Positions 25,550-37,759 of a DNA stretch of 64,000 nucleotides are shown here, piece after piece. Position 1 is the stretch's first letter. Each line of letters begins with the position of its first letter. The DNA comes from Papio anubis (taxonomy: Eukaryota; Chordata; Mammalia; Primates; Cercopithecidae): positions 101,625,287 through 101,689,286 of the forward strand of contig NC_044996.1 of assembly GCF_008728515.1 (NCBI RefSeq), given 5' to 3'. The notes below the pieces were generated by a model. The model was given only the letters and a program-made list of their open reading frames with translations. It ran no database searches and was not told where the DNA came from. The translations under genes were made by a program, and so were the position numbers.

Positions 25550-25745
25550 TAACAATAAACAACAACTAAAAGCTTTTTATGCATGAACTCATTAAATCCT
25601 TACATCCACCCTGCTAGGCAGGCATTATCATCCCCATTTTAAGTATGAGAAACCAGAAGTTCAAAGAGGTTAAAGTGACTTGACAAGGCTATAAAACTCC
25701 TAACAGTCTACCTAACCCCTGAGTGCGTGCTCTTCATTATCCCAA
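25550..25745 (+). repeat. MIR SINE
   Basis: MIR order is visible: ATGCATGAACTCATTAAATC, CTGCTAGGCAGGCATTATCA, CCCCATTTTAAGTATGAGAA, AGAGGTTAAAGTGACTTG, then AAGGCTATAAAACTCC. A second MIR start (CTAACATTTATTAAGCAC) lies just upstream near 25335-25380. Confidence 0.75.
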
Positions 25746-26049
25746 TATATGGCCTAGGAAATGAAACTGAGGACTCTGAATGGAGATGTGCTGGACCTCC
25801 AATGTTTGGCCACACACACATCTATAGTAAGGTATCTCACTGTCAATATCACCGAAGCCTGGCTCATATGACAAGGAGATGCAGTCATTGAAAGACCACT
25901 TTTTTTCCCTACTTTCTTACTCTTCTTCCGGTTTCATGTTCCTTTTATGTACATTTTAAAAACTGGGAAAAACTGGAAATTTACAAGTATGTCCTCAAGC
26001 TAGGTACCTGCTAGTCTCCCAGCCATGCCCAGTCTAAAACTTGATATTG

Positions 26050-26350
26050 GGCTGGGTATGGTGGCTCACATCTGTAATCCCAGCCCTTTGGGAGGCCAAG
26101 GTGGGGGGATCGTCTGAGACCAGGAGTTCTAGACCAGCCTGGGCAACATAGTGAGACCTCTTCTCTATGAAAAATTAAGAATTAGCTGGGCATGGTGGTG
26201 CATGTCCTATAGTCCCAGCTACTTGGGAGGCTGAGGCAAAAGGATGGCTTGAGCCCAGGAGGTCGAGGTTACAGTGAGCCATGATCATGCCACTGCACTT
26301 CAGCCTGGGCAAACAGCGCAAGACCCTATCTCAAAAATAAAAATAAAAAG
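26050..26350 (+). mobile_element. Alu (AluJ/Sx-like), sense
   Basis: A diverged dimeric Alu starting GGCTGGGTATGGTGGCTCAC and ending in an AAAAATAAAAATAAAAAG tail. CCCTTTGGGAGGCCAAGG and GGTTACAGTGAGCCATGATC support an older subfamily. Confidence 0.9.
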
Positions 26351-27037
26351 CACGATGCTAAGGTGATAGTTTGAAAGTGGCACCCACAGCCAGCTTTTGT
26401 AAGTAATTTAGCTCCTCGTTGTTCTTGATGGAGGCAAGGTGGGGTTAAAATGATAAAGTTCTGTTTGAGAATTTTGACTTTGCCTGAAAGTGATCAACAG
26501 ATCTTGACATGCTGTCCAATCTTCCCAACAGGACCTTACAAATTACTTATCTTAAGTGTCAGACTTTCTGATGTCTCTGAAATTTTCTGGGCTTTACTGG
26601 GAACCCTGCTTTCTAGAAATCCAGATGTAATTGTTCTGTACTTTGAGAAGGTCCTGCTGCAAGCTTTAATAGAGGGTGAACTAATGGAAAGACTTAAGGA
26701 GTTGATGTATGCCACATTAGGTGCCTAAGTAAGGAAAGAGAAATATTAAGAGTAGCATCCAGGGTCCCTTTTTTGATATTGTTGCTGCTGCTGGGCCCGC
26801 TGTAAGGTTGGATCCACACTACCCTGATAGTCCTGTTCCTAAGGAAAAAACAACCTCAGCTTTCTGGAGGGGAGAATTGCTCAACTTCTACCATATTTTT
26901 CTTTCACAAAAATACAAATATGGCTGCGCTGTTGCTTAACCTACTGGACAAAGGCAACTTGCCATGGCATTGGACTTGGTAGCCCGAGGCTGTTTTCAAG
27001 AATGTAAAGCAGAAAATAAAATAAAAACAAAAAAAGA

Positions 27038-27349
27038 GGCTGGGCGCAGTGGCTCACGCCTGTAATCCCAGCACTTTGGGGGGCCAAGGCAGGTGGATCA
27101 CGAGGTCAGGAAATTGAGACCATCCTGGCTAACACGGTGAAACCCTGTCTCCACTAAAAATACAAAAAATTAGCCGGGCGTGGTGGCGGGCGCCTGTAGT
27201 CCCAGCTATCAGCTACTTGGGAGGCTGAGGCAGGAGAATGGTGTGAACCCGGGAGGCAGAGGTTGCAGTGAGCCGAGATCGCGCCACTGCACTCCAGCCT
27301 GGGTGACAGAGGGAGACTCCGTCTCAAGAAAAAACAAACAAACAAACAA
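27038..27349 (+). mobile_element. AluY-like Alu, sense
   Basis: Full-length, starting GGCTGGGCGCAGTGGCTCAC and ending CTCAAGAAAAAACAAACAAA. It contains a 7-bp local duplication (CAGCTATCAGCTAC) in the second monomer. An A-rich run lies directly before it (27010-27035), so the insertion junction is unclear. Confidence 0.9.
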
Positions 27350-27549
27350 GAATGCAAGGCATTGTCAACCTCTGGATCTTTGCCGTTGCATGGCCATGCA
27401 CATCAACACAATGGTAATATTAGACCATAATTATTGCATATGCAGCATGTGGCAGGTATGTGCTAAAACACATACCGTGCCTATGCTTTGGACAACAAAT
27501 GGCACCTTTAAATCACAGCCACTGTGGTTGATCCCTCAAGGTCAGTACC

Positions 27550-27785
27550 ACTCCCATAGTAATAATAATGACTACCCTCCCTACTGAGCTCCTAGTATGT
27601 TCCAGGCCCTGTGCCATTATCTTACTTAACCCTCCATTATCTTACTTAACCCTCACATGGATCCTAAGTTAGGGGTTATTTTGCCATTTCAGAGAAAGAG
27701 TCTGAAGTTCAGAGGCCCAGTAACCTGCCTAAGAGAGTAAGGGAATTCAGATTAAGGTCTTTTGACTTTATGCTATCTCTTGCTA
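27550..27785 (+). repeat. MIR SINE with an internal 20-bp tandem duplication
   Basis: MIR-type wording: TGAGCTCCTAGTATGTTCCA, GTTATTTTGCCATTTCAGAG and GCCCAGTAACCTGCCTAAG. The unit CCATTATCTTACTTAACCCT is present twice in tandem at 27614-27653 without a change, so a recent duplication occurred within this ancient SINE. Confidence 0.75.
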
Positions 27786-28504
27786 GTCCAGATTCTACTG
27801 TCAGGGACTGTGGACTCCAGGAAGCTGCCTTACAGTTTGTGCTTGTCCTGGCTCTTTTTGGCAGCTCTCTTCTGATGGTCATCCTGTGTCCTTCATTGTG
27901 TCCCCATATGCAGTGCTGGTGACCATTTTGCTCAATCTTTTGGCCCAGAAGCCTGAAAGAGCAGTGTTAACTACCTGCTATGGTACAATCACTGTGCCTT
28001 GGTTATTGTTTGATGGATGCAGTAACTGGAAAATAGCCATTTAACTGTCAGAAAATAAATGTTGAAGCTCTATTTTGAATTTTAGTACTTATTTACAAAT
28101 AGCTACCCATTTCAGATGGTAAGCATCATTCTTTTCATTGAACACTTAATCTCATCCAATGAAAAGATGAAAAATAGAAATACATATCATTAAACCATCC
28201 TCTCACATACTTTAACCTTTCAGAGAACACATATTTTCACCCAAGGTAGACAGCAATGTTAAGGCAAAAAAGTAGTGGGTTGGTTAAAGTTTAGTTTATT
28301 TGATCTGAATGAATGCCTTTTTGCTAGTGTTTTCCAATACATCATATCATTTCTGGAATGAGAAGTACTCGTTATAGTAGATGTTTTTATGATGATCAGG
28401 AAACTATATTAGGGAAAAGCAGGAAGATATTTAGTTCAATATTCCAGATAAGATGGTTAATAAATTGTATACTAAAAGTAACTCTACTTATTTTAAAATA
28501 TCTT

Positions 28505-28806
28505 TTTTTTTTTTTTTTGAGACGGAGTCTCGCTCTGTCGCCCAGGCTGGAGTGCAGTGGCCGAATCTCAGCTCACTGCAAGCTCCGCCTCCCAGGTTTA
28601 GGCCATTCTCCTGCCTCAGCCTCCCGAGTAGCTGGGACTACAGGCGCCCGCCACTTCGCCCGGCTAGTTTTTTTTTTTGTATATTTTTAGTAGAGACGGG
28701 GTTTCACCGGGTTAGCCAGGATGGTCTCGATCTCCTGACTTCGTGATCCGCCCGTCTCGGCCTCCCAAAGTGCTGGGATTACAGGCTTGAGCCACCGTGC
28801 CCGGCC
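28505..28806 (-). mobile_element. AluYRa-type Alu, antisense
   Basis: A young reverse Alu with GTGGCCGAATCTCAGCTCAC and GGCTTGAGCCACCGTGCCCG. It has an 11-bp target-site duplication, TAAAATATCTT, at 28494-28504 and 28807-28817. The two overlapping ORFs here are antisense-Alu artefacts. Confidence 0.95.
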
Positions 28807-29266
28807 TAAAATATCTTAACTCTCACTGTTTTTCTCTACTTCTAGAGGAAAAGTGGGTGTTTCCCCAATGTGATAGTGTATTGGGTTAATAATGCAAATT
28901 GTCTTTGTGACACTTTCTGCATTGCTTTGTGACAACTTCAGCTTTCATAATCTAATACAGTCAATATTCGTTTCTGTAAATAACACTGAAATGAAGAGGA
29001 GGATTGCCATTGTCTACATAAACCAATCAATAATCTTTGTGGCCCAGATTGCTTCCGCTCTTAAATTTTCCCAATGCGAAACTTTGAAGAATGTTTAAAT
29101 TGTTTAAACACTGTCGACAGTCTGTAACACATCTAGTGTCAGCTTATTCTAGGAAGGTTTTTACTATTCACCAAGGAACTACTCTTTACCTTTGTTAGAT
29201 TGTGTTTACAGTGCAAGTTTTGACAAGACAGTGTGCAGTTCCAAGCCTGAGCCTCTCAGATGAATA

Positions 29267-29304
29267 CTGAGGATACACCTTAGTGCTGAGGATACACCTT
29301 AGTG
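29267..29304. repeat. 2 x 19-bp tandem duplication
   Basis: The unit CTGAGGATACACCTTAGTG occurs twice head to tail (29267-29285 and 29286-29304), with no mismatch. Confidence 0.9.
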
Positions 29305-29389
29305 GTGTTTCCTCTACCTGATCCCTTCTCTTTCTGAGACTATGCCTATCTACACATTCATAGAGGATTCACATTGATATGCTAAATTC

Positions 29390-29580
29390 ACTCATTGCTT
29401 AATATTTATATTTATGTATTTGAGAGAAATATGTATTTACAGAGGAAAATCTACTCTGTACCAGATATTGTTCCAGGCTGCAGATAGAGTGGTGAACAAA
29501 TGATCAAAATTTCTGCTGTCATGGTCCTTCTAATCTAAAGAGAGAAGACAAGTAAATAAGAACAGTAAATAAATATTAGC
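29390..29580 (-). repeat. LINE L2 3' end, antisense
   Basis: Segments such as GTACCAGATATTGTTCCAGG, TGGTGAACAAATGATCAAAA and CTGTCATGGTCCTTCTAATC are the reverse complement of the L2 terminus, heavily diverged. Confidence 0.6.
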
Positions 29581-29830
29581 TAACATTTTTGCCTGTATCC
29601 TTCATGGATCTTGTGAATAGAATCCCTCTTCTAATTCTGGTTTAGTAGATCCTGATTCTTATATAATAGGTTCCTGACTGGTTTCTACAGTGAGCAGCTT
29701 TTATGAATTTTGTGAGTTTGACATGGTTTTATTGGGGAGATTATATCTGATCTGTGAAATTAATATAAATTAATCTTATCGTTGTGAACCTTAAAGGTAG
29801 ATTCTTAAATGGCATCAGCTAGATGTTTTT

Positions 29831-29864
29831 ACACTTGATCTTAGCCAAAAAGCCAAGAAGCAAT
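29831..29864 (-). pseudogene. U2 snRNA 5' fragment (nt 1-34), retroposed
   Basis: On the minus strand, reading 29864 to 29831, the sequence matches the first 34 nt of U2 snRNA, including TTTTGGCTAAGATCAAGTGT, with only two differences in the first 13 nt (the conserved copy has CGCTTCTCGG; here it is TGCTTCTTGG). It stops just after AAGTGT and is followed by a short A-run (AAAAA). A small direct repeat, ATCTAGCT, lies on both sides, consistent with L1-mediated retroposition of a truncated U2 copy. Without the Sm site and 3' stem-loops it cannot be a functional snRNA. Identification rests on memory of the human U2 sequence. Confidence 0.85.
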
Positions 29865-29899
29865 AGCTAGATATGTTTAAAACATTCTGTTTATCAGTT

Positions 29900-30054
29900 G
29901 GGCGCAGTGGCTCATGCCTGTAATCCCAGCACTTTGAGAGGCTGAGGCAGGAGGATTGCTTGAGCCCAGGATTTTGAGACTAGCCTGGGCAACATAGTGA
30001 GGCCCCCATTGCTACAAAATTTTTTTTAAATATAATTTTAAAAATAAATAAAAT
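29900..30054 (+). mobile_element. Half-Alu (left monomer, FLAM-like), sense
   Basis: Only the first Alu monomer is present (GGGCGCAGTGGCTCATGCCT to GCAACATAGTGAGG), followed by an A/T-rich tail. A 21-bp target-site duplication with one mismatch flanks it at 29879-29899 and 30055-30075, showing that it inserted as a unit rather than being a broken dimer. Confidence 0.88.
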
Positions 30055-31059
30055 AAAACATTCTCTTTATCAGTTCTTCTCTTCTGCATGGCATAGGGGA
30101 AGCAGCTGGATCTGAATGCCAAGTGGATTGATTCATTACTTGCATTAGTAAATAAGATGCTCCATCAGCATGAGTGTGTTTCATTGAGTTGTGGAGATGT
30201 TTTGTTAAATTTTGCAGTGCTATGTGTTGCAGAAATAATGAAAATGTTGGATTCTACTTTTTTTTTTTTTGTTTTCTTTCCGTGAGTTTCCCACACATCA
30301 TAACGCAGGTAGGGTGAGGGGTATAGAGAGGGAGAACCCAGCCAGAAATGGAGCAAGGCATTTTGCAGAGGCTACGTCAAAGGAGAAATTGACAATTACA
30401 TGCCTTCTCACGTTCTTCCTGCTTTTCACATCCTCTCTAAATAAAAGTAGAGACTATAAATATATACCACCCATTTGTTTTTAGAGAATGGTGTGATAAA
30501 GATTTATTTAAAACACCATAGACTTTGCTGACAGTAACAGCTCAGCAAGCATTTTTTTTTTTTCTTTTTTTATTAGTTCTATTCTTCCCACAGCCCTTTA
30601 CTCCAGGTTTCTATGCCAACGACTGAAATCAAAGGCTTTTCACAATGTGTATGTTCTGGAATACTAAGTAAATTTTGTTGTTGCTAAGAGGAAAACTTGG
30701 TTTTAGCCAGCAGGCCATACAGAAAGCTGAGTTTGTCTTAATGCTTACCAGATATAACCCCTCACTTCTAATAGAGTTTGACCCATGGCTTATAGTCGAA
30801 TTTCTTTTGGATAAGGGACATTTCATTTGAAGTTTCTTTTAGCACCTTGTCCGTACCAACTCACAGAAGCCGTTTCTTTTGTCTTCAAAGAAGGATACAT
30901 TTTCACTTTCAATCCCTCTCAGAAGGAAACTCAGGAAGCAGAAAGTGTTAAGTCCTTGTAGGGACGTTACTTGTTGTATATTTGCCTCCTTTCTTTTAAA
31001 CACCTGAATTCATCCCTCCTGATTCCATGCTATTAATATTGCCTTCCATCTGTCATGTA

Positions 31060-31190
31060 CCTATACATGTTTTACCTCACTTGAGCTTCCCAATGGTCCT
31101 AGGAGTAAACAGCATTATTTTTCCCAGCTCAGAGAGCGTAGGAGCCAAAGTGTAGCTTTCCAGCTCTGAGCCCAGTGTTCTGTGGGTTAC
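31060..31190 (+). repeat. MIR SINE fragment
   Basis: Order of TTACCTCACTTGAGCTTCCC, GTAAACAGCATTATTTTTCC, CAGCTCAGAGAGCG and AGCTCTGAGCCCAGTGTTCT resembles the MIR 3' half. Confidence 0.6.
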
Positions 31191-31776
31191 ATCACTTTGT
31201 TTTTTATTCCAAAGTTAACTTGTGAACCCTTCTAATAAACTGCTCCAAGATATGACAAAAATCACTTTATCCCAAAAGGCTCTGGAGTTGTAAGATGCCA
31301 CTGTGGAAACAGGGACTCCTGTGGATATAGGTGTGGTCGTTCACGGGAGCTGTATGTGACACAGTTCACATTTCGCAGTTCACAGTTCACAGTGGTTGTA
31401 CATGGGAGCTGTATGTGGCACAGTGGCTTCTGCTCTTCTCTTGCACCCTGAGCTGTAGTCTGAGAGGTCCTCTGGCCTTCAGTGAGCACCTGGCAGCTAA
31501 ACAGCCCCCGGAGTGTCCCAGTTAGGCTCAGCAGGCTGAAGACCACAGATGGATTCTATTATTTTATTAAAATACTAAGTCTGGAGGTCTAAGGCATGGT
31601 TTGAAATTGCTGGCTATATATTCTTTTTGTTAAATGATCCATGTAAACTTATTATTCAAAGTATGGCCCAAGTATTGGCCAGTATTTTATGTTATGCCAT
31701 TATATCCTGCCTGATTAGGATTTGAAGTGGTTCTCGACAAGTATTACTAATTTGGATAAGTCAGGGTAGAAGATAG

Positions 31777-31826
31777 AAAAAACAAAACAAAACAAAACAA
31801 ACAAACAAACAAACAAACAAACAAAT
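31777..31826. repeat. (AAAAC)n / (AAAC)n microsatellite
   Basis: A simple tract of AAAAC units passing into about seven AAAC units. No Alu body is attached. Confidence 0.93.
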
Positions 31827-32339
31827 ACCAGTTAGGTAAGGACAAGCAAGCAGTGACAGGCCTGTGCTCATGGTAAGAAATTATGTTTTGATGATAGAAA
31901 TGAGGTAATATAGGAGGGATTGCTTTCTTATCTCAATTACAATTCTGAGTAGGTTTTAAAAGCAGAGAGGCTAAAAATGTTTACATATTTTCCGTTTGAT
32001 CTATCCGGTATCCAGTATAAGGATATATGAAGACAGCTGGTAAAAAATTAGTTTTTAGTAACTTTCATTCTTTTTTCCCCCCTCACTTTGAAAAGACTTC
32101 ATTTGCTGCCTGTGGGTTCCCAGAGAGCTTAATGGCAGAATCCCTCTTAAAGCTCTGCACTGTTTGGACAGCTAGGTCAGCATTAGTCATCTCCTCTCAG
32201 AGGCTCCTTCTTCCTATAAACTCTCAGGGTTACATCTCAGATTTGGTTTCAAAAATATAAAGTTCCTACTCAGCGACAACCCAGTATATAGCAAAATAAG
32301 TTAATTATTAGATTTTTTCTTCCACTCATTTTGTTTTCT

Positions 32340-32510
32340 TTTTAAAAAATGGTAAAGTACACTAACATAAAATTTATCATCTTCACCATTTTTAGGTGTA
32401 CAGTTAATTCAGTAGCATTAAGTACATCCACATTGTTGTGCCACTGTCACCGCCCATCCATCCAACAGAACCCCTCTCATCTTCCTTCCATTCATTTCTA
32501 ATAGGGACTA
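32340..32510. repeat. Old L1-derived fragment
   Basis: Matches a frequent ancient repeat wording: CATAAAATTTATCATCTTCA, CCATTTTTAGGTGTACAGTT and AAGTACATCCACATTGTTGT. I associate it with old L1 elements. Orientation and subfamily are not assigned. Confidence 0.55.
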
Positions 32511-34849
32511 ATTCACTACAGGAATTGTTTTCTAACCATTCATTGAGAAGCAACCTAGCATCACCCCCCAACTAGCAGCATAGAAAGGAAGTTAAGTCAG
32601 ACACAAAGGATTTCTCTCACACTCAGGCTGAGGGACTTTGTGATCACACATAATCATGTAGGGCCTCAGCATTTGGGTTAATGGCCAAAAGAACTTTGTG
32701 AATGGAATTAAACATCATATGAGCAGCTTCCTCAAGAGAAATTGCTCTAGTCTGCATGATAACTGAACTCCTGGAGGTTCTGACCTTTCAGGTTAGAATG
32801 TAGTTGTCTCTCGGAGGTTAAAATCTCCTCCTTCCTCCTTGCTTTCTACTTCCTTCCTATTTCTTCTCAGCAACCCCTGTCCTCACCCCAGTGGCATGCA
32901 CATTACTCCAGTCAAAAGACTCAATCATTGATCTTTAATTTTCAAACTTTTGCAAAGTAGCCTTCTAACAGTTGAAATCTTAAACAGCCTCTAACGTCCA
33001 ATGAATCCCATATCTAGTCCGTTCTGGGCACTTCCTGAAGAAGGGAAATTCAGTTGTCCCATGATCACATGTTGAACCAGCTAGAAAACCTTTTCTGTCA
33101 TTGCCTCATCCTGCCACCTAATAGGATCGATGCTGCCATGTAGCCCTCTGTATCACGTGCAGACTCAAACCTTTTTCATTTCTATGTCAAATTCAGTGAA
33201 CAGATACCTTTTGAAAACCTACTGGGCCACAGAGTTTTAGTAAGTGGCTGTTACTCCTACTTTAGAGATAAGAGAAAGTTATAATAATGAGAGTGGTTCA
33301 AGGTCCTACAGAAGTGAGAAAGAAAGAGGGACAGACATAAAACCTAGTTAATTACTACCCTTTGCAAACACAGAGCTTCAAACCGAAAAGAGGCAAATAA
33401 TGATAATAATGTCAATACCTGATATTTGACAGTCCAGTACTATTTTCATAGCACTTCATTTTAGTTTTTGCTTTGTGTTTGGGTTTTATGCAACCAGAAG
33501 AAGAAAATACTTGATGGAATCACAGAAAGCTTGAGTGTTAATTATAGTTCAGTGTAGTGAATGCTTTGATCCTGAAGGCTGTGAAACTGAGTCGTTTTCA
33601 TTTAGAAGACTTCTCATGTCATGTTTTTCAAACGAAGAGAATGATTAGTAAACTATTCAATTACCTTTCATTCCCATAGCTCTTCTGTAATTCGTAAGAC
33701 TCAAATGATACACACTGAACCTCAGGCTGAGATTTAGTTTTATGTATTTGCCAAAGTAACACAGTAGCCTAGTTTCCATAGCCATATCTAGCAGATAAAT
33801 GTCTCTGGAAAAAAAAAAAAAAATCAAGCTTCAGAGACAATGGGAGGAAATCACTGTGGCTCACACTTGCGGACCAGCAGTGGGTGACAAAAGTGGATCC
33901 TGGGACACAGACATGGGTGCAGTCACTAATCGACATCATTATTTGAACATCCACCAGTGGAGTAGCCCTGAGTATCTGTGACTTTTCCCAATCTGTAAAT
34001 TAAAAAAAAAAATACTATTCTGATGTTTAAATGCTGGGAAGTTGGTGCTAAGAGCATAATGGCTCTTAGTTCATCCACCCTTTCATTCCATGCCATCACC
34101 CTATCTCTGCCATCATGGTTATAAAGCCATCACTGAAGTAACTTCATCCAGTAGTAGGGGGCAAGGCCACATCTTCCCAGACACTGTGATACACAAGGTG
34201 AATGCACTCACTTAACAGCTTAGCTGACAAGAAGCTCTGCTTTGCCCTTGGCCCTCTCTACCTGCTCTGATGTACTTTCTCACTGCACTGTCTTGTTAGG
34301 AGGAGGACGGGCTGAGGGCAGAAACTCCGCGTGAAGCCCATGATGCACTTGCAATTTTAGCTAGATGTACAAGCAGTTTCCTTCCTTTCTCCTATTTGAT
34401 TCGGTGTTGTGGAATTATGTGCCCTTTTGTCCAGAAGGGATACAAATGAAATTGTATTCCCATGTGTAACATTTGGAAAATAAACATTCTGGTTATCACA
34501 GCTTCTCTTTCATTGCATATTTTCCTGTGTTATGTCATGCTTCTGCCAGTGCAAGCCAGAATGTGAAGTATGCCTAGGGGAATATTTCTCAAGTTTTTTC
34601 TAAGCAACATTAATCTTAAAAATACTTTGCAAAAACAAGGCATTTGGTGGTCAGATAAATTTTGGAAGTGCTCCGTATTCTATCCCTGTCTTTGATAGTC
34701 AAGGTGCCCGTTAACAAATTAGGAGTCCTAGGAAGCCTGGCAATAAAAAAGACTATTGAACACAAACCAGGATTTCCCAGACTTACGACCATGGAAACTA
34801 TTTTCATATAACACCTGTAAAGATCAGAGTAAGAGATGCTAACGCAGGA

Positions 34850-37195
34850 GGTGTTTTTAGAGATTTAGGTTCACAAATTATCAAAACTACTCAGGAATAA
34901 ATAGAAAATTGAATAGACCTATAATAAGAAAAGAGATTGAATTAGTAATTTAAAATATCCCACAGAAACAAACCCAGACACAAATGGCTTTACTGGTAAA
35001 TTTTACCAAAAGTTTAAAGAAGAATTAATACCAATTCTTTATAAATTCTTCTAGAAAAGTACAGGAGGAGGAAAGATTTCTCAGTTCATCCTGTGAGGTC
35101 AGTATTATCCTGAATAACAAAACCAAAGACATCACAAGAAAACTACAAACCAATATCCCTATATAGAGATGCAAAAATCTTCAAGAAAATACTAGCAAAC
35201 TGAATCTAGCAATATATTAAAATGTTTATACACCATGACTAAGTAGGATTTATTCCAGGAATGCAAGGTTAGTTTAACATACAAAAAATCCAATAATGTA
35301 ATGCACCACCATATTAATAGGATGAAGGACCAATAGCACATGATCATCTCAACAGACAGAGCAGAAACATTTGACAAAATTTAACGCCCTTTTATGATAA
35401 AACCACTAGAAAAACTAAGAATGGAGGAGAACTTCCTCAACCTAATAAAGGGCTTCTACAAAAAACCCACAGCTACCATAATACTCAATGGTAAAAGATT
35501 GAAAGCTTTCCTTCTCAAATCAGGAGCAAGACAAAGATATTTACTCTGGCCACTTGTATTTAACATTGTACTAGAGATTTTAGCCAGGGCACTTAGGCAA
35601 GAAATCAAAAAAAAAAAGAAGAAAAATTGTATTTGCAGATGATATGATCTTGTATATAGAAAATCCTGATACTGACTAAAACAACTCATGAAACTGTTAA
35701 ACAAGTTTATCAAGGTTGCAGGATACAAGATCAATATTCAAAAATAAATTTTATTTCTATACAGTAGCAATGAACAGTCTGAAATGAAATTAAGAAAACA
35801 ACTTCAGAAAATAACTTCACTGAAAATAGCATCAAAAAACAATAAAATACTTAGGAATAAATTTAACCAAAGAAGTGTAAGACTTACATACCTAAAACTA
35901 CAAAATATCATTGAAATAAATTAAAGATGTAAATAAATGGAGGCATCCTGTGTTCATGGGCTTAATATGGTTAGGGTGATGATATTTCCCAAATTGAACT
36001 ATGTTTTTAACACAATCTCTTTCAAAATCCTAGCTGACTGTTTTTGCAGAAATTGGGAGACTGATCCTAGAATGTATATGTAAATGCAAGAGACCCATAA
36101 TAGCCAAAGCAGTTTTAAAAGAGAAGAACAAATTTGAAGGACCCACACTTCCTGATTTCAAAAATTACTATGAAGCTAGTGTGTTAAAACAATGCATACT
36201 TGTATAAAAACAATGTGTACTTGTATAAGGATAAACATATTGGTAAATGGAGTAGAACTGTGATTTCAGAAATAAACCCTTACATTTATGGCCAATTGAT
36301 TTTTGTCAAGGGTAGCAAGGCAACTCAGTGCAAAAAGTAAAGTAAGTTATTTCAACAAATGGTATTGGACAACTGGATATCCACATGCAAAATAATGAAG
36401 TTGGACCTCTTCTCACACTATACACAAACATTAACTCATTTTAGACCTAACTACAAGAGCTAAAACTGTAAAACTCCTAGAAGAAAAAATAATAAATCTC
36501 TGTGAGTTAGGCAGTGATTTATTTGATGATACTGAAAGCACAAGCAACAGAAGAAAAAATAGATAAATTGGTCTTCATCAAAAAAAGTTTTTGAAGTGTT
36601 GTCATTTGTATACCATCAAGAAACTGAAAAGACAATCCATAAAATGGGAGAAAATATTTGCAAATCATATATCTGACAAAAGGACTTGTATTCAGAATAC
36701 ATAAAGAACTCTAACAACTCAATAATAAAAAGACAACCCAATTCAAAAATGGACAAAGGACTTGAATAGATACTTTGCCAAAAAAAGATATGCAGATGAT
36801 CAATAAGCATCTGAAAAGATATTAGGGAAATGCAAGTCAAAACCACAATGAGATATCACTTCACATCCAACAGGATGGCTGTAATAAAAAAGGCAGACGT
36901 TAGTAGGAGTTGTGCAGGATGGGGCGACATTGGAACCCTCATCCATTGCTGCTAGAAGTGTAAAATGGTGCAGCCACTTTGGAAAATAGTTTGGCAGTTC
37001 TTCAAAATGCAGTGTGAGAGAAAGAAGAGTGACTACTAATAATTAAGGGCTTCTTCCTGGGGTGAAGAAGATGCTCTAAAATGAGATGTGGTGATGGTTG
37101 CGTGCTCTGTGAATATACCAAAGACCATTGAATTGTACACTATAAATGGATGAATTATAGGATATGTGAATGATATGTTAATAAAGCTGTTAACT
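34850..37195 (+). mobile_element. Ancient L1 (L1M-type) fragment, sense, dead
   Basis: An L1 ORF2 remnant from the reverse-transcriptase region (ORF piece at 35394-35642 with GFYKKPTATIILNGKRLKAF) through the ORF2 C-terminus to a 3' end near TGTTAATAAAGCTG. It carries many stops and frameshifts. A run of A/G-rich codons replaces sequence next to the FADD active-site region at about 35610-35660. High divergence places it among pre-simian L1 families. Confidence 0.8.
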
Positions 37196-37444
37196 AGCCT
37201 TTTGTCCTCACAGTGTGATATTTTCATCTTTTTTCACACTTCCCGTTTCTCCTGAGTTAATGGCATCTGTGAAAGAGGAAAACTATTTTTTTAAAAAAAC
37301 TCTGTCATTATCTTTAATTACAAAAAAGCTGCCAGAAGAACTCATTATTGTTTCTATCTTAACTGTTTTGTTTGTAATTTCTGTATATAACTAGAATCCC
37401 TTGGAAAAGATGACATAAATTTCTTTTAGAACCCTTCACTGTTG

Positions 37445-37759
37445 GGGCCAGGCACAGTGGCTCATGCCTATAATCCCAGTACTTTGGGAGGCCAAGACAG
37501 GAGGATCACTTGAGCCCAGGAGTGCAAGACCAGCCTGAGCAATAAAGTGAGGCCCCATCTCTACAAGAAAAAATAAACAAATAAAAATACAAAAATTAGC
37601 CATGCATAGTGGCACACACCTATAGTCCCAGCTTATTTGGGAGGCTGAGGCTGGAAGATCACTTAAATCTGAGAGTTTGAGGCTGCAGTGAGCTGTGATC
37701 ACAACGCTACACTCCAGCCTGGGTGACAGAGAAAGATCCTGTCTAAAAACATAAATAAA
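37445..37759 (+). mobile_element. AluJ-like Alu, sense
   Basis: A diverged full-length Alu, GGGGCCAGGCACAGTGGCTC to a CATAAATAAA-type tail. It has an imperfect 14-bp target-site duplication (ACCCTTCACTGTTG at 37431-37444, ACCCGTCATTGTTG at 37760-37773). Confidence 0.88.

Noticed and set aside
27154..27587. ORFs on both strands near 27.2-27.6 kb
   Set aside because: They arise from the Alu at 27038-27349 and the adjacent MIR.
29831..29864. Functional U2 snRNA gene
   Set aside because: Only 34 nt are present; the Sm site, stem-loops and snRNA promoter elements are missing.
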